A stretch of DNA of 64,000 nucleotides from Anniella stebbinsi (GCA_029215795.1 JARDYH010000001.1:193075654-193139653), one strand, 5' to 3'; numbered from the stretch's first letter, positions 1 through 11,644 are shown. A program made the numbers and translations. Notes: generated by a model not told the origin, from the sequence alone.

Positions 1-578
1 AGGAACTGTCAATCAAAAGCCTCATTGAGTTTTACTTTACTCTACGGGAGCCCACATTCACACAATGGTGGAGTTGGAACATGTTGTGTGGCAAGTGCCT
101 CCTAAAAGCTCTGCCACTGAGTGGAGTTTTCACACTGCATAGAAAAAAGTGCTGTGTGAACTGAGCCTCTCTCACCTTGAAAATACAGCATGCAAATTGG
201 CCCCATCATGTTGCTGATCCCATTGCCCATCCTTTCAGGTCCTAAGGGTTAAATGTGACATGTACCAGCCCCTTAGTTACTTGATTTTAGATATTTTGCA
301 GGGAGCTGTTTCAAGGCTATGTTCATTGGTAGCTTAACTAGTAATTTGCTCTTTAAATATTTACCCTGGTAAACTTCTCTTCCCAACTTGTACTATTGTA
401 GTGAAATAAAAATTACTATTTATACTCAGGAAAGGGCAGAGAAAACCAAATTTCTGGCACTGAGTCATAAATTGGGGGGAAGGGGGGAGAGGACTGAGAG
501 CCATTGATAACTGTCCATCAACTGTATGTGGAAGGCCAATTCTAACTTAATATTTTTGGTGTGCATTCCTCTGCTTGA

Positions 579-614
<36 letters not shown>
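579..614. repeat. (GTCT)n microsatellite
   Basis: About nine GTCT units with one GTTT interruption, directly next to an L2 remnant. Confidence 0.95.
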
Positions 615-850
615 ATTTATTCTGTTCTGATACATTGCCGTTCAATGTAAACACATTTCCAGGACAGCTTACATAAATCAAATAGAAAACAATATAAAAC
701 AGTTTTGAAAATATAGCCATAATAGCAGGCGAACCTCCCTGGGGTGAGCATTCCATAAACTGGGCACAACAACCAAGTAAGGCTTCTCCCTCTAGTTGTT
801 AGCTGCCCCACAACAGATGGCCAGGGCCTCCTAAAATGACTTGAGCATAT
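613..850 (-). mobile_element. degenerate L2-clade LINE 3' end
   Basis: Low similarity to the better copies at 40455 and 54530, in the same order: a TATTTATT-type tail, an A-rich stretch with AACAATATAAAACAG, then GGCGAACCTCCCTGGGG followed by a GCATTCCATAA segment. Orientation is minus because the tail sits at the low-coordinate end. Old and decayed. Confidence 0.5.
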
Positions 851-1742
851 GGCAGACTCATATTGGAGTAGATAATCCGTCAGGTATCCAGGTCTCAAGC
901 TGATAGGTCTTTAGAAGTAAGCAACAGTTTTTTGCCCAGAAACTGACCAGGAACCACTGCAATTGTTTCAGCACTATGTTCCAATTGTCTTTTTGCAAAG
1001 TGTTATAATGGACTTGATTCCCTACGCTCAGAGGCAACCAATACTTAATCCTTATGTATCTGTGGGCATGTCTGTATGGGTGTACTCCATGATCTCATTC
1101 AGAACTCTAGTGAAAAACTGGAAATATGGGGAACTGTACCTCCTCCCCCCCCAAAAAGAGGTCCTAGGCTTTTTAATTCTTTATGCAGTATAGACTACAC
1201 CACCATCAATTCCTTTGTAGTTCCCCTGGTCTTCCATGCAGAGCTATAGTAGATCACTATGGGCTGTACCTGTAGGGATCAGATGAATGGGGCCTTGGAA
1301 AGGGTGGTAGACGATGTGGCTATCTCCTAAGTACCACTGATATGCAACAACCCATTTACCATGATCTCAACAGATCTCAAAAGCCAGTGAGAAACCAAGA
1401 AAGCACAGTTTTTGAGCAAAGCTGTTTGTTTGGGGCAGAAGCAGTCCTGTCATACTCACATATTTCTAGTACAGGGGCATGGTCTTGCTTCCTGGGCAAT
1501 AAAAAGCCCAAATGAAGCACCAACAGTACTTACAGCATTTATTATTTTTTGTCAGAATTTCTAGCTCCTCACATTATCTTGGAAACTTCAGTGTGGACTG
1601 AAGCTAGAATTCTCCTGCTCAGTCCCTACAGATTCAGAATTTGTCTTCTGCCTTAAAGTCTACCTCAGTATAAAGAGAAGGAAATATTTAAAATTAATAA
1701 AATGAGAGGCATAATTACCAGACAATCTCTTTCCGTTATGGT

Positions 1743-1744
<2 letters not shown>

Positions 1745-1799
<55 letters not shown>
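1745..1799. repeat. (AG)n microsatellite
   Basis: Uninterrupted AG dinucleotides over about 55 bases. Confidence 0.98.
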
Positions 1800-1803
<4 letters not shown>

Positions 1804-2193
1804 GGCAAAGAACATCCAGCGTTAAGGGCTGGATTTGTTACCCAGAACTGTGAGATTAGTGCCGATGCTTTACAATAAGAAATTCAAAGTCTATATCAAA
1901 GAACTTCTTATTATTTAGGAATTTTCTCTGCATGCCTCCAGCTTGCATTAGCAATTCAGAGTAGACACATTGGTATTTCAATTTCTAAACGGTAATGTAT
2001 ATGCCAGGTTGCTGTTAGGCTGATAATAAATGAAGGTTTTATGAGATGTGTGTTAATAATACAAGGTATTATTTTCTTCAGTGTATATGCACTGCCTTCC
2101 AATAAGTGTGCTGTATGATTCAAGGTTAACAGTCAATCAGCACATGTCTGATTGAAGCAGAACTGCCTAGATATTAAAGTCAATCAAATACGA

Positions 2194-2231
<38 letters not shown>
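2194..2231. repeat. (TG)n(TA)n compound microsatellite
   Basis: TG units pass directly into TA units with no interruption. Confidence 0.97.
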
Positions 2232-2233
<2 letters not shown>

Positions 2234-2888
2234 TTGCCAGCTAAGCAATTTTTGAAAACTTTATTTTCTAGAACTGTATCCCTCTATAGTGATAGGTCAT
2301 TACTTTCCAGGTTCCTCATGATAACAGATTGAACACAAGAACATGATAATGTACCTCAGCTCAGTGACTCGGAAATCAGCAGCAAAACATAAAGAGACCC
2401 TGAAAAAGAACAATGTGCTATTAATCACTGTTGTTTCAATGTGCTAAGGAGCCAAGAATTTAGAAAAGGGGCACATTAGGTTAAGGACATCAAACAGATT
2501 TTTTGCTGTGGTGTATTAGATAGAGTATTAATGTGCACACACAGAGGGAAAGGTCATTGGAGGCCTGATTTCTAGTGCCTTATCATTACGTAAGAGCAGC
2601 CTGAACTTTGAACATTTGTCAGTTTTATTCTTAAGATGGACAAATCAACAAATAGAATCCTCGGAGAAACAGAATTCGCACAGATCCTTTTTAACTTACT
2701 AGCCTGCCATATTTCCAGGGTCTGAAGGATGACAACAGCTGAAGAGCATGAGGATGAAAAGCCCCCACATAGATTAAACTCTGAGCCAAAACTACTCACA
2801 GCTTTTAATGGATGTTTTCAACATTTTTTTTAAATGCCTCCCTTTTAAGCATTCCTATTAGACACTCCTTGCAAAAAATGTTCACTTA

Positions 2889-2975
2889 GGCTGCAATCCT
2901 ATGCCCACATCTGAAAGCAAGCCCTATTGAATTCAGTGGGACTTACTTCAGAGTAGATATGCATAAGATTGCATG
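2889..2975. mobile_element. GCAATCCTATGC-type MITE copy
   Basis: The copy begins GGCTGCAATCCTATGC and ends GCATAAGATTGCATG, so its ends are imperfect inverted repeats. The interior has the shared middle AGTGGGACTTACTTCAGAGT. The same family recurs at 7691, 15362, 18123, 40288, 53814, 55055 and 55440. It is very common in squamate genomes by my recollection. Confidence 0.7.
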
Positions 2976-2982
2976 GTCTATC

Positions 2983-3102
2983 ACTGGGGGTGGGCAACTT
3001 GTGGCTTCTGAAATGTTTTGGCTTACAATTCCCCTCAGTCCCCAGCCCTCTTATCCAATGGTGAGGTATGACAGTTGTTGTAACCCAAAGTTGCCCATTC
3101 CT
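2983..3102. mobile_element. hAT-like palindromic MITE (GGGCAACTTG family)
   Basis: The ends ACTGGGGGTGGGCAACTTG and CAAAGTTGCCCATTCCT are inverted repeats. Flanks GGTCTATC (2975-2982) and GGTAGATC (3103-3110) look like an 8-bp target duplication with two differences. The left duplication touches the end of the MITE at 2889-2975. A better copy of this family is at 36750-36882. Confidence 0.65.
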
Positions 3103-3654
3103 GGTAGATCATAAGATTCCCTCAAAGGCACCATCAAATAGCCAAATCTCACTGGCTATATAACATCATGATGTGATCCCTGGTGGGGACGTATCCGCAA
3201 ATTAGCAATAGCCAGGGCAAACCATAGCACTGAACAAACTCTGAACAAATCTTTATTTGCTTTCTCTAAATAGGTTCCCCCCCCACAAACCTGCAGATAC
3301 CTCTTGCTTGACCCCAAAATGGATTTTCTGTGCAATATCTTACCCTGTGCTGTGGGGTAGATCAGTTGGCGAACAGATAAGGGAGATGGCAGACTGGGAG
3401 ACACAAGGAAACTATATGATAGATAGTCATGCTGAAAGGCAGATAGGCCTGGACAAAACTCAAGGAGATCCTGCAGAAAAGGCCAGTGTTTGGTCATGGC
3501 CCCAGCAAAGAGTGATGACTGAAAGCACCTATAGCCAGGCTCATTAGCTGCCTAGGAGAGTCAATATATAAAGGCTAGGCCACCAGATATTGTTGGACTA
3601 CCACCCTGAGTTTCAGCTGATCCTGAAAGGGATCATTCCTTGTTTGAAATATAG

Positions 3655-3775
3655 GGTTCAATGTTGTGCATGTTTAGACAGAAAAAAAATCCTACAACTC
3701 CCAGCATTCCCCAGCCAGCATGGCAGAACTTTTTTTTCCTGCCTATACGTGCACAGTGTTGCACCTTTCTGAACT
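3655..3775. repeat. imperfect inverted repeat, MITE-like
   Basis: The left arm GTTGTGCATGTTTAGACAG plus an A run pairs with the right arm, a T run plus CCTGCCTATACGTGCAC and GTGTTGCAC. The centre contains CCTACAACTCCCAGCAT. A similar TGTTTAGAAAGAAAAAAGCC segment lies at 4370-4415. No duplicated target was found. Confidence 0.5.
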
Positions 3776-3960
3776 TTTGCTTTAAATATATCCCACAGGA
3801 CAATATTGCTTGAAGAACACATGCCATTCTTATAAAATCATTTATCACAAATCAATGCTCCCCTCCCTTTATAATATACTAACATGAAAATGAGTGGCTG
3901 TTTGTGCCAACCTTTTTTAAAAAAATTTATGACGTTATCATTCAAAATGCACAGCCTGCA

Positions 3961-4125
3961 CCCAGGGACCTGGAAGGCCAATGGGTCCTGGATCTCTGGA
4001 TCAATCCGGAATGAACTGATCTGGATCTGATCCCCCGATTCAGTTCAGATCTGGATCCGGGAGATATGGATCACCCCAATCAGGTCCAGATTCGGGATCC
4101 AGATCTGGATCTGTTCACAGCCCTA
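3961..4125. mobile_element. truncated GGATC-rich hAT-like repeat
   Basis: Tandem variants of GGATCTGGATC and CAGATCTGGATC end in TTCACAGCCCTA, matching the right terminus of the complete element at 10090-10733. The left terminus TAGGGCTGTG is missing. Confidence 0.6.
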
Positions 4126-4241
4126 GTATTGTTAAGTAATTTTGGTTGCTGGGTGTAATGGTCGTGCAGCCTCTTTTATATCTTAAAATCCATCACTTCA
4201 CTTCCACATTGCACAGCTGCTACATTTCTGATACTAGAGCA

Positions 4242-4264
4242 ATAATAATAATAATAATAATAAT
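4242..4264. repeat. (AAT)n microsatellite
   Basis: Eight AAT units. Confidence 0.95.
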
Positions 4265-4791
4265 GGCAACCCTGTTAATTTTTTTTCACGTTTCCACACA
4301 TGTGCAGAGTTTCACATTTTAAACTCACTTAAAGTGAATCCTATGCATGTTTCGACAAAATCCCATGCTTGTTTAGAAAGAAAAAAGCCCTACAACCCTC
4401 TTCAGCCAGCCATGCTAGGGGATTTTCGGAGTTGCAGGACATTTTCTTGTTTAAATATGAAGGAGATTGTGCTTTTAACTCATCACGTCACACCAGCATG
4501 ACTACAGGAATAAAATACTATTACCTTCTGCTGCCCTGATCCTGAACACACTTACTTGGGAGTAAGTACCATTTTATATATATAAGCATCTGTGACCATG
4601 TACAGGGTTTTCCCATGGAAAACCTGCCTCATTCAGTGTTGTGATTATTTGACTGGGACCGAAATGCAGATGCACAGGACTGAAGGACAGGCACTTTGTA
4701 TATGTTTAGGGGTATTAATCATGATTATAGATCCCATAGCATACTATATCTGCAGTGCCTTCAGCGATACCCCCCCCTACTCCTTCCTTTT

Positions 4792-4868
4792 CATATTTAC
4801 CTCAGAGTAAGTCCTATTGAACTCAGAGGGACTTTCTTCTGTGTAGACAAATTTAGGTTTGTGCTGTA
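4792..4868. mobile_element. fragment of the GCAATCCTATGC MITE family
   Basis: TTTACCTCAGAGTAAGTCC and ACTCAGAGGGACTTTCTTC reproduce the middle of the family, and GTTTGTGCTGT approximates the right end. A related partial copy (ACACACTTACTTGGGAGTAAG) is at 4545-4575. Confidence 0.5.
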
Positions 4869-5219
4869 ACTCTGTTTTTCAGGTGACACAAGACACAGAA
4901 CCTTCCTAGGATAAAAGGGAAAAGAGGAGAACAATCAGAGCAGGGAGTAACAGAGCTTAGGAACACTCCCCAAGAATAAAGCAAGTGTATGTTTGTGAGA
5001 GAGAGAAAAGGGGATCTGTGTGGAGAATGGAAAAAAGAGGGATCACTAGTTCCCAGGAGGCCAGCAGCACATGCCTGGCTCGAGCCAGGGTGGCACTGCT
5101 TTGGATCAAACTTCCACTTTGCAACCCTCTCCCTATGCCTATTTATTTTCCTGGCAGTAAATCTAATGTGGTGTCTCCTGGATGCACCTTTGTCTCCTTC
5201 TGTGACAAGGTTCCTGATG

Positions 5220-5720
5220 AGGAGGGAGGAAGAGAAGGGGCAGCTTCCCAGCCTCTCCCGGAAGTCTCTTGAGATAAGGGACTTTTGAGAGTGGCTGGGA
5301 AGCCGCCACTTGCTTGCTGGGTTCCCCACCTTTCCTGGGAGTCTGTCTAGCCCTGTGTCCCATCATCTCCTGAACCAGCTCAAGTGGCAGCAGGATGCAG
5401 GGCTAGGCAGATTCATCCTCGGTGGCTTCTGGGAGAGGCAGGGAAGCCAGCGAGTGAGCAGCAGCTTCCTTGCCTCTCCTGGAAGTCTCACAAGAAGGGA
5501 GACTTCTGGGAGCGATGTGTCTGCCTAGCCCTGCATCCTACTGTCTCCTGAGCTGGTTCAGGAGGTAATGGGTTGGAGGACTACATTGACTCATCGCTCC
5601 ACGGTTTCTGGCTTCTCCACCTCTCTCAGAAGTCTCGCATCTTGCAAAATGTCTGGAATGGGGTGTCTGACACCTTGTGAGTTTTCAAACACCTTATCCT
5701 GGAAGTCTCACAACACATGA
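5220..5720. repeat. irregular repeated block (CCTGGAAGTCTC motif)
   Basis: Variants of CCTCTCCTGGAAGTCTC occur four times, near 5250, 5478, 5620 and 5693. A second shared unit, GTCTAGCCCTG then CATCATCTCCTGA, near 5345 recurs as TGCCTAGCCCTGCATCC near 5522. The block is G/C-rich against its surroundings. Open frames here are on both strands and resemble no protein I know. Confidence 0.6.
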
Positions 5721-5823
5721 GATTTTTGGCCCTGCTGGATGTCAAAAACCCCAGACATTACATAAAATATATATTTTTTTAAAACCGGAGATCTGGGGGG
5801 GGGGGACCCAGACAAATCTGGGG

Positions 5824-5871
5824 GAAACAATGTGTATGGTCACCCTAGAAACCATGTGTATGGTCACCCTA
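5824..5871. repeat. 24-bp tandem duplication
   Basis: Two adjacent 24-bp units, each ending GTATGGTCACCCTA, differ at a single base. GGTCACCCTA resembles the hAT-type terminus seen elsewhere in the window (TAGGGTGACC at 24320), so this may be a duplicated transposon end. Confidence 0.85.
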
Positions 5872-6492
5872 TCATTGCTAGTTTTAAATATGTATTAATA
5901 GTAAGAGTGGGTCCTTTATCTGAAATTTTGCCTCCACGGCTATCATCGCTCCACGGCCCCAGGAGTTTTGCTTTAAATCGGAATGCTAGCTGTTAACTGG
6001 ATAGAGAAACCATTATTGTATAAGGGAAAAAATGAAGTAATGACTTGATAACCTAGGTCTCCGTATTACCCTATCCATTTGCACTATCTTCATGTGGAAA
6101 ATGTGTGAATTACTGGGAGATGTAATAGCAATTTATTTGTGATAAGAGTGATATCAACAGTCAATACCACTTTACAACTGGTTCATTAAATAGGTTGCAA
6201 AGCCAAGCCATGCAACAGGGATAATATTGACTGTTTTTCCTTAGAGATAGCAAAACAATTGGCTGGCTGTTGAAAACACAAACCTTCCTCAAATGAGATT
6301 TCCTTTAAATCAGTACTAGCTAAGCAAGTAGTCCCATGTTTCCGTATTGAGTGATTGCAACAGTCAGAATTATACGGGAAACTGCCCCTTGCAAAATGTC
6401 TGGGTGTTATTTATGATGTGTCTCATGGTTGTGTTTTTTCCATCACTGACCTTTACTGGTCATTGAATATTGTGCATCTAAAAAGTCTAGGT

Positions 6493-6513
6493 TATTTATT
6501 TATTTATTTATTT
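6493..6513. repeat. (TTTA)n microsatellite
   Basis: Five TTTA units. Confidence 0.9.
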
Positions 6514-7267
6514 GAATGTGCTTTGGTTAACATCCAATACCCTTCTTGTTCTTATTTTAAACTAAACAGGCCTGGATTGTAGGGCTGTTACCAGTATTGT
6601 CCTGTGAACAGGTTCCTGCCTATTGATTCTCTGGCCCTTTTTGACTAATAAAGACATGATACATTACTTTTATTTGGAATTCCTATTCTTTAAAAGGCTC
6701 AAAAGGAGAAACAGTATTGCACAAACAATATTTTTTTTTCAAACACGGATGATTCCTATCCCAAACACCAGGGCCATGCAGAGCTGGTAATATGCCCAGG
6801 CCCAATGGGAAGTGTGTGCCCCCCCCCCCATTTTCAAACTTCTTATTAAGTATTTTTTAATCAGAGGCACTGATTCAGTGCTAAATACATATATGAACTA
6901 GAACAATTTATAAAAAAAGGTAATGGGAAGCACTTTTATTCAAGATGTAAGACATCACTTCTTCACATTCAGACTCTCTTTTAGGCTGACCATGGAAACC
7001 AAAAAAGGAGGACAACATGGCCGCCCCAAGGGGGCATGCCTACCAACATGTCCGTTCTACATAACACCTTCATATTAAACCTGTTCTACAACACCTCAAG
7101 GTTGAATCAGAAATTAACATTTATTTTTAGTTGCTGTACAAACAGAAGCAACAACAATAGAACAGTCCTTCATCATCACCCTCACGGTATCATCATCATT
7201 ATTATCATTAATAACTATCATAATCATTACCTCACCCTCTGCTCCAGAGATTATATGCCATGGAGTG

Positions 7268-7365
7268 GTATTCACGTCAGACGGCTTCTGCGCTGTTTCC
7301 GCAAGGCGGGCTCCTCGCTTCTCAATGGGCCGCTTACGCTACGGAAGCAGTAGCGTAAACTAGGG
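7268..7365. repeat. short CpG-rich segment with hairpin
   Basis: CpG dinucleotides are dense (GACGGCTTCTGCGCTG, CCGCAAGGCGGG) in otherwise CpG-poor DNA. TTACGCTAC at 7334-7342 and GTAGCGTAA at 7350-7358 form perfect 9-bp arms around a 7-base loop. It is probably a repeat fragment; I do not know the family. Confidence 0.5.
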
Positions 7366-7690
7366 GAAACCTCCTCATTGGAGTGCCCCCTCAAAATAGG
7401 TGGGCCCTGGGCCAACTGCACCCCCTCTGCCCTGCCCTGCCCTGCTAAACACTCACAACAAGCTGACAGAAATCACAAGATAAGGTGAAAAAGGAAAAGC
7501 AAAGGACTAGAGAGGGAAAGCGTTCATTAAAAAAGCCCCTTCAAAACTTTCTCTCAGTTGCACATTTTTAACTTGAGCTACCCTATCTGTACATTTCTCT
7601 TCTCCCTAATTTAATACTTCTACCACTGAACTGCTTAAACCAAACCCTAGTCTAAACGCTTTCGAGTTTCTTTCCACAAATGCACTGAGA

Positions 7691-7749
7691 TTGCAATCTT
7701 ATGCACACTCACCTGGGAGTAAACCCCATTCTGAACAATCAAACATAGG
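7691..7749. mobile_element. fragment of the GCAATCCTATGC MITE family
   Basis: TTGCAATCTTATGCACAC followed by ACCTGGGAGTAAACCCCATT matches the left half of the family. The right half is decayed. Confidence 0.55.
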
Positions 7750-7928
7750 AGCACACCATAATATATTCTTTAATCCTACCTAAATCCTATCTCAGCCATT
7801 TTTGCTTCCCTATTTCCAACTTAAGAGAATGGTGTACTTTTATCTGAGCAAACATTACAACTCTTGTCAGGTAGGTCATTTCATAGATGTGTGCCTGAAG
7901 AGGTTGAGCCAAAGAATTCACACTCTTA

Positions 7929-8279
7929 GGGTCAAACTAGACAGACATAACACAAAGGCAGCTGCCATATTTGTTTGTCACGTAGCTACTCCATTCATGA
8001 ATAAAGTAGTGGGCGGGCCTGATATTTACATTGACAGGGATAAGTAAGTGAGAGGAGTTGAACCCTCGCTATCTTACATCTCAATGTTCCATCATCCCAG
8101 GTACTTTTCTCCCAGCTCTGCTCTGGTTATTCGAAATGAGATGGGTTAGGAGAAAAGTGCCGGAACCAATGGAACATGGAGAGATACAGTGGAGAAAGGG
8201 CTGTCCCTGGCATTCTAGTCTGACCCATAACCATACCTGAAAACAAAGATGACTGGTTCTGTCACATTTAGTTTGACCT
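7929..8279. mobile_element. MITE with TTA target duplication (GGTCAAACTA ends)
   Basis: The termini GGGTCAAACTA and TAGTTTGACCT are inverted repeats about 350 bp apart, flanked by TTA at 7926-7928 and 8280-8282. TTA/TAA duplications are typical of PIF/Harbinger elements. No transposase coding is visible. Confidence 0.55.
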
Positions 8280-9259
8280 TTAACTACCATGTGGATTGGT
8301 TTACAACTTTCAATAAATAGCACCAATGAACTTAAATGTATAAAGATCTTGGAGATATATCTATTTGCTTATGCATATAACTAAGGATTTATATATTTGT
8401 ACCAATTTTCACTTTGCTCTAAAAAAAAAAAATTGTTTAGTCCACATATGGCTTCATCAGCTACAATGGTTAGACAGGTCTAGCGGGATGCATTCTGCAG
8501 GAGCTTTTTCAAAACTTAATATGCAAGCAAAATATGTTGAAGATACATCAATTTGTAATTGCTTCCTCCCAAAGGCAGCTCAGACATGCACTGTAGACAT
8601 GTTTCTTTGCTATAGCAATTACAGGTACCATAAAATTAATGAAAAAATGTGTGTCCGCTCTAATATCTTTCTCCTGTCACATAGCACACATTTGTGGTTT
8701 TCCAAAGAATTCCCAGTTTGGTACAGTATGCTTCTTAAGTACTTTAAAGAGTCTTTGTGGCTGCAATGTAGAAAACCAGAACAGAGAGGAAGGCAATTTT
8801 AAGGAGGCATTGGTGAATTTTTCCCCCTGAAATGCAAAAACATTTTAGAATGCCAGGGCATATTAATGATTTTTCAGTATATCCAGCTGCGACCGTTTAG
8901 CTTGCGCCAAGTCTGAATGTCTCATAGACACAATATTGCAGACCTTCAGTATGTTGAGAAGTGGATATTATCTAAGAACTTTTAGAGAAGGACAATAGCT
9001 GTTTATTTGTAGCTGTTCTTCATAAGGAGAAGAATATAGACTGTGCCAAGCCCCATTTTAACTGGACGCGTATTTTTCCTCTCCGCTCTAATGGCGGCCT
9101 GTGAATATGGCCTTTGAAGCCCCCATTGGCATGGGGAGTGGGGGAGAAATGCAAATTCCTCAAGGCTGGGGAAATTGTATATTTTCTCCCTCCACTCAAG
9201 AGTGCATTTCAAACAGAAAAGTGCATTTCCATGTATATGTTTTAAACATATGCACTTTC

Positions 9260-9389
9260 ACCCTGTTGTCTAAAGTTTAAATTTTTGTACTTTTGTATAT
9301 TGTTTTTAAGTGTTTTAATCTAATGTAAACCACCTCGAGAGTTTCGGCTATGGGGCGGTATACAAATGCAAATAATCATAATAATAATG
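9260..9389 (+). mobile_element. L2-clade LINE 3' end
   Basis: GTAAACCACCTCGAGAG then TTCGGCTATGGGGCGGT and an ATAATAATAAT-like tail are the 3' end of the family that appears in reverse at 34728, 40455 and 54530. It is 5'-truncated, as usual for LINEs. Confidence 0.75.
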
Positions 9390-10089
9390 TGTGAAGATCC
9401 TTGCCCCCCCCAAGTGCATTTTCAAGTGTACATTTTCCCCAAAAGATCCGGAATGTGTGGGCATTCAGAGTTGCAAATGGGGCAAGTCCTGATGTTATGC
9501 AAACTGAAATGAAATTTGTGGACATCCCTAGTTCCATCACCTGTTCTATTGGTACCTATTTTGTCCATAACTCCCTTTCCTAGACTTTCCTTACAATCTT
9601 TTACCAAGGTACTACATCTCTGCGTTGACTTGAAGCCTAAAAGTCCAGATATGTTGTCAAAAATGTGCTCCCAGCTTAGAATCATGAGCAACAATGCAAC
9701 ATCTTCTTTCATATGGTGATGTCAGTTGAGACATGGGCATAGCCACAATCACCCCAATGCTTTCAAGTGTGTTTCTATGGAGGAGTAGAAATCTGCTCTT
9801 CATGCAAGATTATCTGACATTTTCTTTCCCAAGAGAAAACATACTGCTATTGTATAATGCAGAACACTTCCAGATATTGCTTTCATCATCACAGTTGTCC
9901 TGAAACATAGAAGGATATCATAAAATGATTTATATCTTGGGACAGGACTACTGTTTTTTATTTTGAACTATGTTTGCTGCTTCCCCCCTCCCCAATGCTC
10001 ACTGTAATATTATGGGCCTTTTCATACAACACACTAAGCTACAGTTAGGCCATTAACCCTTTTGCAGCAAATTGTTAGTGTGTTTAAAC

Positions 10090-10733
10090 TAGGGCTGTGA
10101 CCGGATCTGGATCCTGAATCCAGAGCGGTTCGGGCTGATCCAGACCTCCAGATCCGGATCGGATTGGGGGAGGTCCGAACCGGTCCTAGGATCCGGAGCC
10201 GGACACAACTGCCTCCCTCCCTCCCTCCCTCCCCCTTCCCCACTCACCTCCATTGCTGCCTCACCTGGAAAAATGCGGCATTACTGCGTACTAGGCCGAG
10301 ATCCCATGAGATCTCGATTTCAAGATCTCGTGGGATTGTGGCCTAGTTCGCAGTAGCACCACCTTTCCAGGCCAAGGCGGCCGCTGACAGTGAGGAGCTG
10401 CAGCAGTGGCAGTGAGGACCAGTGACAGTGATGGAGGTGAGGGGGGAAGGGACTCCTTCCCAGCCCTCGCAAGGCCAGGAAGGGGGACTTGCGGGGCCCT
10501 AACCCTCACCCTCCCCACTTACCTCTATCGGCACCTCCTCGGCCTGGAAATGCGGTGCTACTGCATACCAGGCAGTGATCCCACAAGATCTCATGGGATT
10601 GTAGCTTAGTTTCCAGTAGCACAGCGTTTAGGGCTGTGCACAGCCCCCCGGTCTGGTCCGGATCCAGATTGGATTGGGCCCGATCTGGATTGTCTGGATC
10701 CAGACCAGATTGGGGGGTCTGTGCACAGCCCTA
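10090..10733. mobile_element. hAT-like element, TAGGGCTGTG termini, 644 bp
   Basis: It starts TAGGGCTGTG and ends CACAGCCCTA, and is flanked by a perfect 8-bp duplication GTTTAAAC (10082-10089 and 10734-10741), the hallmark of hAT insertions. The interior has GGATC-rich arms, a CCCT-rich run at 10205-10235, and a hairpin (10264-10371) whose partial copy recurs at 10540-10625. A second TAGGGCTGTGCACAGCCCC sequence at 10629 suggests a nested or internally duplicated end. No transposase is visible. Confidence 0.85.
10264..10371. repeat. long imperfect hairpin inside the hAT-like element
   Basis: CCTGGAAA at the left pairs with TTTCCAGG at the right. Inside these, GCATTACTGCGTACTAGGCC pairs with GGCCTAGTTCGCAGTAGC, and GATCCCATGAGATCT pairs with AGATCTCGTGGGAT. 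Confidence 0.8.
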
Positions 10734-11644
10734 GTTTAAACTGTGATTGTGTAGCCACCATGGTTATGTAGCTAAGTCATGGTTCACAAGACGTGCTAAG
10801 CCATAATGTTTAGCTCAAAATGTTTAGCCACCGTGGCTTAGAGTGTCATCTGAACAGAGTCATTGTCTGTATTAGCAGGACAAGGATGAACGCAGTTGAA
10901 GTGTGGTTGTATGACATGTTAAGTCAGCAGGGAAGATGTCCATAAAAGTGCCAAATCCACAGAGAAAGGCAAAGTCTGGACTAGTGCCTCTTTATTGCTA
11001 GACTTACTATAAGGACCCTTTCTTCAGATCCAGGGAGAGTATACAATTCTAAGAAATAGTCCAATTCAGTGGTTTTGTGGAAGTTCTATTTACCTTGGTC
11101 CAAAAGATTTCTTTAGCAGGAGTACTCAGCAGGAGTGCCTTGCAAATGATGTATCCCACATTTCCATGGATCTGGTACGCTGCCAAGAAGAGATGAAGCA
11201 GTATCCCAGATGCAAAGTATGTGGAACATTCATTTCATGGCACTAAAATCAATGTTTCAAACTAACGCCCTTAAAATGTACATATTGTTTTTCAATGTTT
11301 AGGCATCAGGGAGGAAAGGAGAGCTCATAGAGAGAGGTCCCTTGGTACCTACTGCCATGTAACCTATGTCTAGAAGTAAGAGAGTGGTAGAGTCAAGGGC
11401 TCATGGATGGAGAGCTGGAGGTCTTGAAAGCAAGTTTATGCATATTTGGGCCCTATCATTGGGAATGTCAGGGGGTTTCTAAATTTTGGGATTGGCCTTT
11501 GGAGGGGGAAGATCTATTTTCCAATGGATATGTTGCATTATCTAAGCAAATCAAACTGAGAGAAATTTGTGCATCATTGGCTCATTATAGTCTAACATTT
11601 TATTTGTTAAAGGGGCACCTTTATTTGTTAAGGTGTGTCACAAA

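Larger units (their letters stand above)
10014..10861. mobile_element. MITE interrupted by another MITE (host copy A)
   Basis: The ends GGGCCTTTTCATACAACAC and GTGTCATCTGAACAGAGTC form imperfect inverted repeats. The body carries CTAAGC, GTTAGGCCATTAACC and GCCACCGTGGCTTAG motifs shared with copy B at 45391-45928. The element at 10090-10733 sits inside it. Removing that insert restores the order GTTTAAAC then TGTGATTG and GTGTAGCCACC seen in copy B. Confidence 0.7.

Noticed and set aside
963..1193. 76-codon plus-strand frame resembling a membrane receptor (NPYV motif)
   Set aside because: The similarity to a receptor-like IPYAQRQPILNPYVS stretch is too short and unsupported by flanks.
4853..5329. 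158-codon minus-strand frame
   Set aside because: It lies partly in an irregular repeated block with frames on both strands; Ser/Pro/Cys-rich low-information composition and no known family.
8365..8802. 145-codon plus-strand frame
   Set aside because: No start context, no splice context and no family resemblance; likely chance.
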